Shown here in pieces: positions 32,210-41,078 of a DNA stretch of 64,000 nt. The DNA comes from Bacteroidales bacterium (lineage in GTDB: Bacteria > Bacteroidota > Bacteroidia > Bacteroidales > ML635J-15): positions 1-64,000 of the forward strand of contig JAFZLK010000011.1 of assembly GCA_017551515.1 (NCBI GenBank), written 5' to 3'. The translations under genes and the position numbers were made by a program. The notes under the pieces were generated by a model, which did not search any database, was not told the DNA's origin, and saw only the letters and a list, made by a program, of their open reading frames with translations. Position 1 is the first letter of the stretch, and the number at the start of each line of letters is the position of its first letter.

Positions 32210-34834
32210 ATGAACTCAAAAGAGATAAGAGCTAGATTCAAGAGTTACTTCGAGAGAAACGGACACAAGATTGTGCCAAGTTCCTCGATGATTGTCAAGG
32301 GTGACCCGACCCTGATGTTTACCAATGCAGGTATGAACCAATTTAAGGATATTTTCCTTGGCATACGCAAGCCAGAATCGCTTCGCGTTGCCGACTCGCA
32401 GAAATGTCTGCGTGTATCGGGAAAGCACAACGACCTTGAAGATGTAGGTCACGACACCTACCATCACACCATGTTCGAAATGCTCGGTAACTGGTCATTC
32501 GGTGACTATTTCAAGGAAGATGCTATTCGTCTTGCATGGAATCTGCTTACCGAAGAATACGGAATCGACAAGAACAGACTTTATGTAACAGTTTTCGGTG
32601 GCGACCCGAAGGAAAACCTCGACATCGACCATGAAGCCGAAAACTTCTGGATGAAATATGTTCCCAAGGAGCGCATAATTTATGGTTCGAAGAAGGATAA
32701 TTTCTGGGAAATGGGCGACCAAGGTCCATGCGGACCATGCTCCGAAATTCACATCGACCTGCGCGACGATGACGAGCGTGCAAAAGTTGCAGGTGCAGAA
32801 CTTGTAAACAAGGACAATCCGCAAGTAATTGAAATATGGAACCTTGTGTTCATTCAGTACAACCGCAAGGCCGACGGCACACTTGAACCTCTGCCACAAA
32901 AGCATATCGATACAGGTATGGGCTTCGAACGTCTCTGCGCAGTGCTTCAAGGCAAGAAATCAAATTACGATACCGACATTTTCCAAACCATTATTGGTGA
33001 AATTTCAAAGATTTCGGGCAAAAAATATGGCGAGGACACCAAAACCGACATCGCTTTGCGCGTTGTTGCCGACCACCTTAGAGCAGTTTCGTTTGCTATT
33101 GCTGATGGTCAGTTGCCATCGAACAACAAGGCAGGCTATGTAATCCGCCGAATCCTGCGCCGTGCAGTACGCTACGCTTACTCTTTCCTCGACATCAAGA
33201 CACCGTTCATGTACAAGTTGGTTGACACTTTGGTTGACCTCATGGGTGACTCGTTCCCCGAACTTGTATCGCAGAAGACTTTGGTTGAAAAGGTCATCAA
33301 CGAGGAAGAAACAGTATTCCTGCGTACACTCGAACGCGGTTTGCGTCTGCTCGACACCGAAATGGAAAAACTGAAATCGGAAGGCAAAACCGAAATTTCT
33401 GGTGTTCAGGCATTCTTGCTATACGACACATACGGATTTCCACTCGACCTTACCGAACTTATCGCCCGAGAAAAAGGTTATACCGTAAACAAGCCCGATT
33501 TTGATGCCGAAATGGCAAAGCAGAAGGAACGCGCCCGCAACGCAGCAGAAGTCAACACTGACGATTGGGTTATCCTAGATGAAGCCGACTGCGAATTCAC
33601 TGGCTACGACAGCCTTAAGGAAACCGCAAGCATATTGCGCTACCGCAAGGTCGTTCAGAAAAACGAAACTCTCTACCACATTGTATTCGACCGCTCACCG
33701 TTCTACGCCGAAAAAGGTGGTCAGGTCGGCGACAAGGGTATAATTATCGACGGTGAGAAACGCATACCTATTATAAATACCATCGAGGAACACAATCTCC
33801 GCATCCACGTCACCAAGGAAGTTCCGCAGGACGTGAACGGCACCTTCGAAATTGCCGTCGATGCAAAACGCCGTACCGAAATCACAAACAACCACACGGC
33901 AACCCACCTTCTGCACTACGCACTGCGTTCTGTTCTCGGCACACACGTCGAGCAGAAAGGTTCGATGGTTAACGACGAGCGCCTGCGTTTCGACTTTGCC
34001 CACTTCAACAAGATGACGGCAGAGGAAATCCGCAAGACTGAAATCATCGTCAACGAGTTGATACGCCAGAACATCGTAAAGGAAGAAAACCGTTCTGCAA
34101 ACATCGAGGAAGCCAAGGCTATGGGAGCAATGGCACTTTTCGGTGAAAAGTACGGCAAGGTTGTCCGTGTAATCAAGTTCGGCGACTCGATTGAACTTTG
34201 CGGTGGTACCCACGTTGCAAGCACAGGACAGATTGGCTTCTTCAAGATAATCTCGGAAGGCGCAATCGCTGCTGGCGTTCGCCGTATCGAAGCCATAACA
34301 GGAACAGCCGCACAGGAATACATATTCAAGCAGATTGACACCTTGAGCGAAATTTCGGCAATCTTCAACAATCCGAAGAACATTGTGGCTGGCATCGAAA
34401 CTGTTGTGAACGAAAATGCCTCGCTGAAGAAGCAAGTCGAAAGCTACAGAATTGAAGAACTCAAATCGCTAAAAAAATCGCTTGTAGAAAAGGCTGAAAA
34501 CCGTAACGGCACAACCTTTGTCTGCACACGCATCGATGGTCACAGCGGAAACGACATCAAGGAAATCTGCATGCAGCTGCGTGGCGAGCTCAACAACTTT
34601 GCCTTCCTTGTCGGCAGCGTTTGCGACGACAAGCCGACTCTTGCAATAGCATTCTCCGACAATATGGTAAAGGAGAAAGGCCTCAACGCAGGAAACCTTG
34701 TCCGCGAATCGGCAAAACTTATGCTCGGTGGCGGCGGTGGACAGCCATTCCTTGCAACAGCAGGCGGCAAGGACGCATCGAAGCTCGACGACGCTATTGC
34801 TTTTGCAAAATCTGAAATAGAAAAGGTATTGTAA
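32210..34834 (+). CDS. alaS: Alanyl-tRNA synthetase
   Basis: 874 residues, full length for the family. The class II core starts EIRARFKSYFERNGHKIVPSS and includes LMFTNAGMNQFKDIF and the EIW-LVFIQYNR motif 3 region; the editing domain carries HTATHLLHYAL and CGGTHV zinc residues; the C-terminal part has the LMLGGGGGQP glycine loop. Attaches alanine to tRNA(Ala) and edits Ser-tRNA(Ala). A terminator with an embedded dispersed repeat follows. Confidence 0.97.
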   Translation: MNSKEIRARFKSYFERNGHKIVPSSSMIVKGDPTLMFTNAGMNQFKDIFLGIRKPESLRVADSQKCLRVSGKHNDLEDVGHDTYHHTMFEMLGNWSFGDYFKEDAIRLAWNLLTEEYGIDKNRLYVTVFGGDPKENLDIDHEAENFWMKYVPKERIIYGSKKDNFWEMGDQGPCGPCSEIHIDLRDDDERAKVAGAELVNKDNPQVIEIWNLVFIQYNRKADGTLEPLPQKHIDTGMGFERLCAVLQGKKSNYDTDIFQTIIGEISKISGKKYGEDTKTDIALRVVADHLRAVSFAIADGQLPSNNKAGYVIRRILRRAVRYAYSFLDIKTPFMYKLVDTLVDLMGDSFPELVSQKTLVEKVINEEETVFLRTLERGLRLLDTEMEKLKSEGKTEISGVQAFLLYDTYGFPLDLTELIAREKGYTVNKPDFDAEMAKQKERARNAAEVNTDDWVILDEADCEFTGYDSLKETASILRYRKVVQKNETLYHIVFDRSPFYAEKGGQVGDKGIIIDGEKRIPIINTIEEHNLRIHVTKEVPQDVNGTFEIAVDAKRRTEITNNHTATHLLHYALRSVLGTHVEQKGSMVNDERLRFDFAHFNKMTAEEIRKTEIIVNELIRQNIVKEENRSANIEEAKAMGAMALFGEKYGKVVRVIKFGDSIELCGGTHVASTGQIGFFKIISEGAIAAGVRRIEAITGTAAQEYIFKQIDTLSEISAIFNNPKNIVAGIETVVNENASLKKQVESYRIEELKSLKKSLVEKAENRNGTTFVCTRIDGHSGNDIKEICMQLRGELNNFAFLVGSVCDDKPTLAIAFSDNMVKEKGLNAGNLVRESAKLMLGGGGGQPFLATAGGKDASKLDDAIAFAKSEIEKVL

Positions 34835-34852
34835 AATAGACTTTACTGCAAC

Positions 34853-34910
34853 AAAATCCCCATTTCGTCATCCTGAACTTGTTTCAGGATCTGAAATGGG
34901 GATTTTTTAT
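34853..34910 (+). terminator. alaS terminator containing a dispersed palindrome
   Basis: Outer stem AAAATCCCCATTTC (34853-34866) with GAAATGGGGATTTT (34893-34906) and a T-run. The loop is entirely the TCCTGAACTTGTTTCAGGA palindrome (34867-34891), the third copy of the family. Confidence 0.75.
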
Positions 34911-35044
34911 TTTACTATCAACATAAATGTCTGAAATAAGACAAAAATATGTAGATTTGCAATGTCATTATTCTCAAACTTTGTTTAACGGACTTCGCAA
35001 AGTATGAGGAAGTTACAAAAGTTGAAGTCCTCAATATTATAAAA

Positions 35045-36112
35045 ATGGATACTACCGTATTAAAATGTCCGGGTTGTGGCTCCTCGTTGCCATACAATGC
35101 CGAAAAAGGGCTTTGGGTGTGCGAAACTTGCGGCGCAGAGTTCTCCCAAGAAGAAATTTTGAAAATGACGGAGACAAAATCCGATGCGGACATTGACATA
35201 AACAAGTCTGAATACAAAGAAGACACCACACCAGATCCCGACCAACCCGAACTCAACCTTTACCGATGCCAAAATTGTGGGGCAGAAATGGTTGCCGACC
35301 AGAATACAGCATCAACCTTCTGTGTTTACTGTGGCAGCACTGGTATTTTGAAGTCGCGTCTCGAAGGCAAATTCCGTCCGAAATATGTCATCCCGTTCTC
35401 GCAGACAAAGCAGCAGGCAATTGCCGCATACAACGGACTTAGAAGAAGGAGATTCCTTGCTCCAAAAGAGTTCGGTAAGAGGGAAAACATTGAGAAAATT
35501 GCCGGAGTTTACATTCCATTCTGGCTTTACGACGGACAATCGGAAGGATACGTTGAAGGCGAAAGACATGAAGTAACCAAATGGCGCGAAGGCGATTACG
35601 TATGCAAGAAAACCGACGTTTACCATGAATACCGCGAGGGAATGGAAAGTTTTGAGGATGTTCCTGCCGACGGTAGCGAAAAATTTGACGACGACCTGAT
35701 GGACTCCATAGAGCCGTTCAAACTCGAAGAATTAGTACCGTTCAACTATTCATATTTGTCGGGATTTCTGGCAGAAAAATACGATGTCAGCGCAGAAGAC
35801 GACGAAGAGCGTGCTAACCTTAGAATGAACAATTCGCTGAAACAGTCGCTTACATCAACAATCAACGGCACACTTGTCTCGTCCAAAGAAGATATTAAAT
35901 GCAAGATAGAATATGTCGATTACGTATTGCTACCTGTATGGATGCTAAACACTTTTGTAAAAGGCAAACCTTACACCTTCGCAATGAACGGACAGACGGG
36001 CAAAATCGTCGGCGATATTCCTATTGACAAATTAAAATCGTTTTTGTTCTTTTTGGGTATGGCTGTAGTTGGATTCGGAATTGCAGCATTATTCGCATGG
36101 CTGATTGATTAA
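35045..36112 (+). CDS. Zinc-ribbon protein with C-terminal membrane helix
   Basis: 355 residues. Two zinc ribbons at the N-terminus: CPGCG...CETCG (about 8-32) and CQNCG...CVYCG (about 75-98). A beta-rich middle with PKYVIPF and VYIPFWLYDG is followed by LLPVWML and a C-terminal helix (FLFFLGMAVVGFGIAALFAWLI). Annotated elsewhere as TFIIB-type or PriA-like zinc-ribbon protein; role unknown. It forms an operon with the TPM gene 20 bp downstream, a pairing that points to an envelope function. Confidence 0.75.
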   Translation: MDTTVLKCPGCGSSLPYNAEKGLWVCETCGAEFSQEEILKMTETKSDADIDINKSEYKEDTTPDPDQPELNLYRCQNCGAEMVADQNTASTFCVYCGSTGILKSRLEGKFRPKYVIPFSQTKQQAIAAYNGLRRRRFLAPKEFGKRENIEKIAGVYIPFWLYDGQSEGYVEGERHEVTKWREGDYVCKKTDVYHEYREGMESFEDVPADGSEKFDDDLMDSIEPFKLEELVPFNYSYLSGFLAEKYDVSAEDDEERANLRMNNSLKQSLTSTINGTLVSSKEDIKCKIEYVDYVLLPVWMLNTFVKGKPYTFAMNGQTGKIVGDIPIDKLKSFLFFLGMAVVGFGIAALFAWLID

Positions 36113-36132
36113 AATAAAGGAGGATAGTCAAA

Positions 36133-36969
36133 ATGAAAAATATATTTTCAATTATACTGCTTCTTGTCGTTTGTTTAAGCGGATTTGCACAAAACGACAA
36201 ATATTCAATCGGAGAAAGAACAGCAGAAGATTTGCATGTAAAAAAGTTCCAAGTAACGGAGGCTAACATTGAATACGTTCTTACAACGCCTTACGTCGAC
36301 ACATCGTACAAGATTTACGATTATGCGGAACTTTTGACCGAAACACAACGCAATGCAATCAAGCAGCGTTGCCGTGAATTCATGAAAAACACAGGTCTTG
36401 ACATCGCAATTGTAACCTTGAACGAAAATCCCAAACCATCGTTCAACGACTACGCTCCATCTGATGTATATATTCAGGATTTCTACGATTACAACGATTT
36501 CAAGGAAGACGGCGTAATGCTTATTATCGACAAATTCTACGATAAAAACCGCTATTACGATGCAGGACTTGCCGCTGACATGACTCTGCTTGGCGACAGG
36601 GTTGAAAACTATGCCGACCACATGAAACCGCTATATCAAGACGGCGATTATTATGGTGAAATAATGTGGTTTATCGACGAAACAGAAGCCGTTTACCTAT
36701 ACGAGATTTCGTTCCCGAAATGGAAATGCCTCATATTTGCATTGCTTTTTGCATGGATTATCTGGGGACTTCACCGCAAAAAATACAAACTAGTATTTAA
36801 AGCCACCAGCGCTGACGACTACAAGAAGCAAGGTTCATTCAAATTGACAAAAAAAAGCACCCAATTTGTAAGAACGTTCACAACAAGAACCTACTCGCCC
36901 AAGAGTAGCGGCAGTGGCAGCAGCGGTCACGGTTCGTCGGGCGGCAGTCATTCTGGCGGAGGCTTCTAA
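36133..36969 (+). CDS. TPM-domain protein (YgcG-like)
   Basis: 278 residues: signal peptide, a TPM domain at about 55-180 (YDYAELLTETQRNAIKQRCREF ... GVMLIIDKF), one membrane helix at about 200-218 and a low-complexity tail SSGSGSSGHGSSGGSHSGGGF, the tail typical of this family. TPM proteins are membrane-anchored with an extracytoplasmic phosphatase-like fold. A bidirectional terminator follows. Confidence 0.83.
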   Translation: MKNIFSIILLLVVCLSGFAQNDKYSIGERTAEDLHVKKFQVTEANIEYVLTTPYVDTSYKIYDYAELLTETQRNAIKQRCREFMKNTGLDIAIVTLNENPKPSFNDYAPSDVYIQDFYDYNDFKEDGVMLIIDKFYDKNRYYDAGLAADMTLLGDRVENYADHMKPLYQDGDYYGEIMWFIDETEAVYLYEISFPKWKCLIFALLFAWIIWGLHRKKYKLVFKATSADDYKKQGSFKLTKKSTQFVRTFTTRTYSPKSSGSGSSGHGSSGGSHSGGGF

Positions 36970-36973
36970 AAAC

Positions 36974-37010
36974 AAAAAAATACCCTATTCGTGGAATAAG
37001 GTATTTTTTT
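36974..37010. terminator. Bidirectional terminator
   Basis: AAAAAAATACC...ATTC / GAAT...GGTATTTTTTT stem, with A-run on one side and T-run on the other, between the convergent TPM and flavodoxin-like genes. Confidence 0.75.
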
Positions 37011-37027
37011 GTTCGTTACATAGGAAA

Positions 37028-37645
37028 CTATTTCAAAAAATTAGTAGCAACCCTCTCCTCTTTTTCGGGCAAACCATACTTTTCCTTGCCAAGCGCTATG
37101 CTCTTTATAAGGAATGACATGTTTTTTGCCAATGTGCGCATTGTCTGCAAGCCTTCTGCATCCTTTTCGGCTTCACCGGGCAAACGTCCGTGAACGCTAT
37201 TCCAATACTGGCTCGATGCAATAGGCATTCCCGCTATTGTAAAATATTTGTTCAACTCATCGAATGTCGATGACAAACCACCACGCCGAGCCACGACAAC
37301 GCTTGCACCAACCTTCATGGTCTTGTCGAAATTTGTGCTATAAAACAGCCTGTCGAGAAAAGCCACAAGCGTAGCATTCGCCGATGCGTAATAAACAGGA
37401 CTTCCGACCACGATACCATCGCACTCAGCAAACTTGGGAGCGACTTCGTTAACTATATCATCAAATGTACACTTGCCAGTTGTAGCACACGAACCACAAG
37501 CCACGCAACCTCTAATCGGCAGATTTCCAACTTGAATATATTCTGTTTCAATGCCATTTTCAGCAAAAACCTTTTCCGTTTCGTGCAAGGCAATGGCAGT
37601 GTTTCCATTTGCACGAGGACTTCCATTGATAAGTAAAACTTTCAT
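37028..37645 (-). CDS. NADPH-dependent FMN reductase/flavodoxin-like protein
   Basis: 205 residues. MKVLLINGSPRANGNTAIAL is the FMN phosphate-binding loop; GCVACGSCATTGKCTFDD is the Cys-rich segment of the multimeric flavodoxin group; GSPVYYASANATL is the second flavin loop. It reduces or oxidises small electrophiles with FMN. ATG 37645 starts the conserved strand; the longer frame adds an unsupported N-terminus. Confidence 0.87.
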   Translation of the reverse strand: MKVLLINGSPRANGNTAIALHETEKVFAENGIETEYIQVGNLPIRGCVACGSCATTGKCTFDDIVNEVAPKFAECDGIVVGSPVYYASANATLVAFLDRLFYSTNFDKTMKVGASVVVARRGGLSSTFDELNKYFTIAGMPIASSQYWNSVHGRLPGEAEKDAEGLQTMRTLAKNMSFLIKSIALGKEKYGLPEKEERVATNFLK

Positions 37646-37769
37646 CTCCAACAATTTTTCACAAAGATACGACAAAAATGCATGAATTTCCAGAGAAAAC
37701 ATTTTTTCAACAGAAAGTTTTTTGTTACAAAATATTCAATATCTTTGTATGTTACAAATTGTTTAGACA

Positions 37770-40700
37770 ATGAAAAAGGCATTATTCACATTTATAATTA
37801 CTGCGATAACATTGGCATCATTCGCACAGGTGAACTACAAGACCATAAAGACACATTCCGAAAAAGGCACAACGCTCGTTCGCATTGAAATTGACGAACC
37901 ATTGATACAAAATGCAGATGGTGCATACGGATTCCGCATGAAGGCTCCGATTCCTTTCTCATCGTTTGCAATTGGTTTTGATGCAACCGACCGCACGGCT
38001 CCAGAAGGACATTTCATTGTTTACTACCGCACATCACAGGGCGAAAAATGGACAAACTGGCAGGACGACCACGGATATTTCCGTCCCGAAGACATAGAAC
38101 CGGACATTTTCTACACCGATCTGCTCTTCGGATTCAACTTTAATATGCACGATTCCATTGAATTTCTAATATTTCCACCAGTAAATGTGCAACTTACAAA
38201 AATTGAACTTGTATTTCAGGACATAACATCCGAAAACGAAAAAGCGGCAAACCAGACTACACATGTCAACGCTACCCGCGATGGTAACTGCCTCGAATTT
38301 CCAGAATATGTTCCCCGCTCATCGTGGTGCGGAAGCTATACCGAATGTCACACCCCGACCTACTCGCCGACTAACATAACACCAACCCACACGATTATAC
38401 ATCACGGCGCAAGTCCATATTCGTACACAGATGGAGCGGCTGTTGTGCGCTCATACTGGAACTACCATGTCAACAGCAACGGCTGGGAAGACATTGGCTA
38501 CAACTACCTTTTCGACAAATATGGCAATATGTTCCAAGGTCGTCACAATCCCAACTTGCCAACTACCGATGTAAAAGGAGCTCACGCCGGCTATTGCAAC
38601 TCCAAGTCAATAGGACTTAACTTCATAGGTCACTCCGACACACTTGCAACCGCACCAACAGCAGTCCAACTTGAAATATGCTGGGATATGCTTGCATGGT
38701 GGTACGACTACAAGGAACTCGACCCGACTTCATCGGCAGACATTACCAACCAAGCAGGGCAATTCACATTCAGTCGCTACCGCATTTCGGGACACCGCGA
38801 TGTAAACCAGACAGCAACAGGATCACTCGGCACAACCTGCCCTGGCGAAACGCTATACGCAATGCTCCCTAATTTCCGCGTTCAAGTTGCCCGTAAAATG
38901 AACGACTGCGGATGGAACATTGTTCTGCCTGAAGAAGATACCATTCCACCAACAACCGAAATCACTGCCAATGAATGGAACAACAGCAATTTCAATGTTT
39001 CATTCAGCGACAGAAGCAGCACAAGCAAGGCGTTCTACCAGATTCTCGACAAGGAAGATGGCAAATGGACGACCAACACCTCGCGCGGAACACTTTACGA
39101 ACCATTTGACGAGCAGACAATTCCAGAAAATTGGACAAATGCCAACGGCACTTGGACGATGAACTCAGGTTCAATATTACAAAGCGACGAAACCATCACT
39201 AGTAGCAACTTGCACTGCGCATTGCATCAAGAAAGTGGCTACACATACCTATACCATGTCAAAATGAAAATCACAGGAGAAGGCTCGAATCGTCGCTCAG
39301 GATTCTACTTCTTCACCGACAATGCCGAACGACAGAACGGATACATGCTTTTCATCCGTGCCGACAACAATACAGCACAGCTTTACAAATATGTTAATGG
39401 CTCGTATTCGGAGAATGGCGGAACATATACTTCGCTATCCTACACGATAAATGCAGGTCAGTGGTACGACATAAAGATTATTTTCGACAGCAATACTGGC
39501 AAAATTACTTGCTATGTGGATGACATAATTGCAGTTACGCTCAACGACGACAATCCGTTCTCTTCTGGAGACTGCTTCTCGTTGCGCACAGCAGGTTGTC
39601 AGACCGAATACAAGGACCTTTATGTAACCCGTTCGCGCGATGTAAGTTCCGACATTACAGCAACTATAGGCGAAAACGGTGACATTCGCACCGAAAGCGC
39701 AAATGGAAGCATAGCAGGACGAATCAGAACCATAATGCTTGGCAACAACGGAATGTGGTCTGACTACTACGAAAATGATGTAAAAGTTGACTGGACGGAC
39801 CCCGAAACCGAAATCAGCACCGACAGCGAAAATACTGACACCGACTTTGTAGTGCAGTTCGATGACACAGACAACAACTTTGTTGCGGAACGCTTCTACA
39901 ATGTAAAATCGTTCAACGGAGAAGACTGGGTTGCTACAAACGCCAACGGCTTCGCCAACAGCGACTTCGACAGGGTTATCGGTGATGAATGGACAAGCGT
40001 AGCCGGTTCGTGGAGCATAAGCGATGGACATCTAATCCAGACAGAAACCGCAACTTCCAACCTATACGCAACCGTTGACCAGACATTGGCAGACAAATAC
40101 ATGTACGAATTTGATTTCATGTTGTCGGATGGTTCTACCAACCAACGCATTGGTCTGCATTACATGAGCACCAATGGAGAAACCGAAAACCACGGCAACG
40201 GGTATTTCATCTATTTCCGACTGTCAACAAGTTCGTCAAGAGTTGAGTTCTACAGGGTTGAAAACGATGTTTATTCGCAAGACAACTGCATCGACTTGCC
40301 ATTAAATACAAACAACTGGCACAATGTAAAGTTGATTTATGACCGTACAAACGGCAAGAGTTCAATATACTACGATTACAAGTACTACGGTTCATATACA
40401 GCCAACGACTTCTTTACAGAAGGCAACATTATAGCATTGCGAAACGGCGGAGCAACTGCTCACATCGACAATTTCAGAATTTATCGTTCTCGTGGAAACT
40501 CGGCAACAATAACAGTTGGCGAAAACGGAGACATTCCTAGCATAACGACTGATGAAAACGATGAATTTGCAACAATAACATCAATAGCAATCGACTCGGC
40601 ACAGAATATCGCAGTGCATTACTATTCAGTTGCTCACGATTCGACGACCGTTAGCATCGCTTCTGAACGCATCAACGGAATCGCCCTCTACCCCACTCCA

Positions 40701-40895
40701 AACGATGGAAATTTCACTATCAACATTGACAAGAAATTTATTGGCAAGCAACTTACAATCAGCGATATAAACGGAAGAATCGTGTTTGCTAGCAAAATTG
40801 ATGATGAAAATACAGAGATTTCCCTTGGCAAAATTTCTGCAGGAATTTACATTGCATGGATTGGAGAAAACAGGATTAAGTTCGTCGTTGAATAA
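37770..40895 (+). CDS. Secreted PGRP-type amidase with duplicated jelly-roll domains, T9SS cargo
   Basis: 1041 residues. Signal peptide (MKKALFTFIITAITLASFAQ), then a beta domain, then an N-acetylmuramoyl-L-alanine amidase/PGRP domain at about 180-390 (THTIIHHGASP, IGYNYLFD, ISGHRDVNQ and CPGE with the zinc His and Cys). Two LamG-like jelly-roll domains follow at about 430-610 and 730-910, each built as FD...W...W...IDN/DDI and each leading to a TVGENGDI-type linker; they are diverged duplicates. The tail (LYPTPNDGNFTI ... NRIKFVV) is a T9SS type A signal. A cell-wall or competitor-directed lytic enzyme is likely. A TATCTTTG -7 box is at 37740-37747. Confidence 0.87.
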   Translation: MKKALFTFIITAITLASFAQVNYKTIKTHSEKGTTLVRIEIDEPLIQNADGAYGFRMKAPIPFSSFAIGFDATDRTAPEGHFIVYYRTSQGEKWTNWQDDHGYFRPEDIEPDIFYTDLLFGFNFNMHDSIEFLIFPPVNVQLTKIELVFQDITSENEKAANQTTHVNATRDGNCLEFPEYVPRSSWCGSYTECHTPTYSPTNITPTHTIIHHGASPYSYTDGAAVVRSYWNYHVNSNGWEDIGYNYLFDKYGNMFQGRHNPNLPTTDVKGAHAGYCNSKSIGLNFIGHSDTLATAPTAVQLEICWDMLAWWYDYKELDPTSSADITNQAGQFTFSRYRISGHRDVNQTATGSLGTTCPGETLYAMLPNFRVQVARKMNDCGWNIVLPEEDTIPPTTEITANEWNNSNFNVSFSDRSSTSKAFYQILDKEDGKWTTNTSRGTLYEPFDEQTIPENWTNANGTWTMNSGSILQSDETITSSNLHCALHQESGYTYLYHVKMKITGEGSNRRSGFYFFTDNAERQNGYMLFIRADNNTAQLYKYVNGSYSENGGTYTSLSYTINAGQWYDIKIIFDSNTGKITCYVDDIIAVTLNDDNPFSSGDCFSLRTAGCQTEYKDLYVTRSRDVSSDITATIGENGDIRTESANGSIAGRIRTIMLGNNGMWSDYYENDVKVDWTDPETEISTDSENTDTDFVVQFDDTDNNFVAERFYNVKSFNGEDWVATNANGFANSDFDRVIGDEWTSVAGSWSISDGHLIQTETATSNLYATVDQTLADKYMYEFDFMLSDGSTNQRIGLHYMSTNGETENHGNGYFIYFRLSTSSSRVEFYRVENDVYSQDNCIDLPLNTNNWHNVKLIYDRTNGKSSIYYDYKYYGSYTANDFFTEGNIIALRNGGATAHIDNFRIYRSRGNSATITVGENGDIPSITTDENDEFATITSIAIDSAQNIAVHYYSVAHDSTTVSIASERINGIALYPTPNDGNFTINIDKKFIGKQLTISDINGRIVFASKIDDENTEISLGKISAGIYIAWIGENRIKFVVE

Positions 40896-40963
40896 ATGTC
40901 GTGCCTCCGCGTAATACTGGCAATAATACGAAACCAGTTTTGCAACATTACAATTATAAAACA

Positions 40964-41050
40964 ACAGCAGCCGACCATAGCCGACTGCTGTAAATATTTT
41001 CGCATTGAAAATGCTGATATTCAAACGTGTCGGAGTGCAAATCCGACACG
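40964..41050. terminator. Two hairpins between convergent genes
   Basis: ACAGCAG...CTGCTGT (40964-40991) and CGTGTCGGA/TCCGACACG (41026-41050) separate the amidase gene from the convergent repeat-protein gene. Both lack long T-runs; the second may be a dispersed palindrome. Confidence 0.45.
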
Positions 41051-41078
41051 ACAAGGATTTGTAACTTTTTGAAAAAAA

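Noticed and set aside
33695..34435. 246-codon minus-strand frame inside alaS
   Set aside because: Antisense shadow of alaS caused by codon bias; Cys/Phe/Val-rich without motifs.
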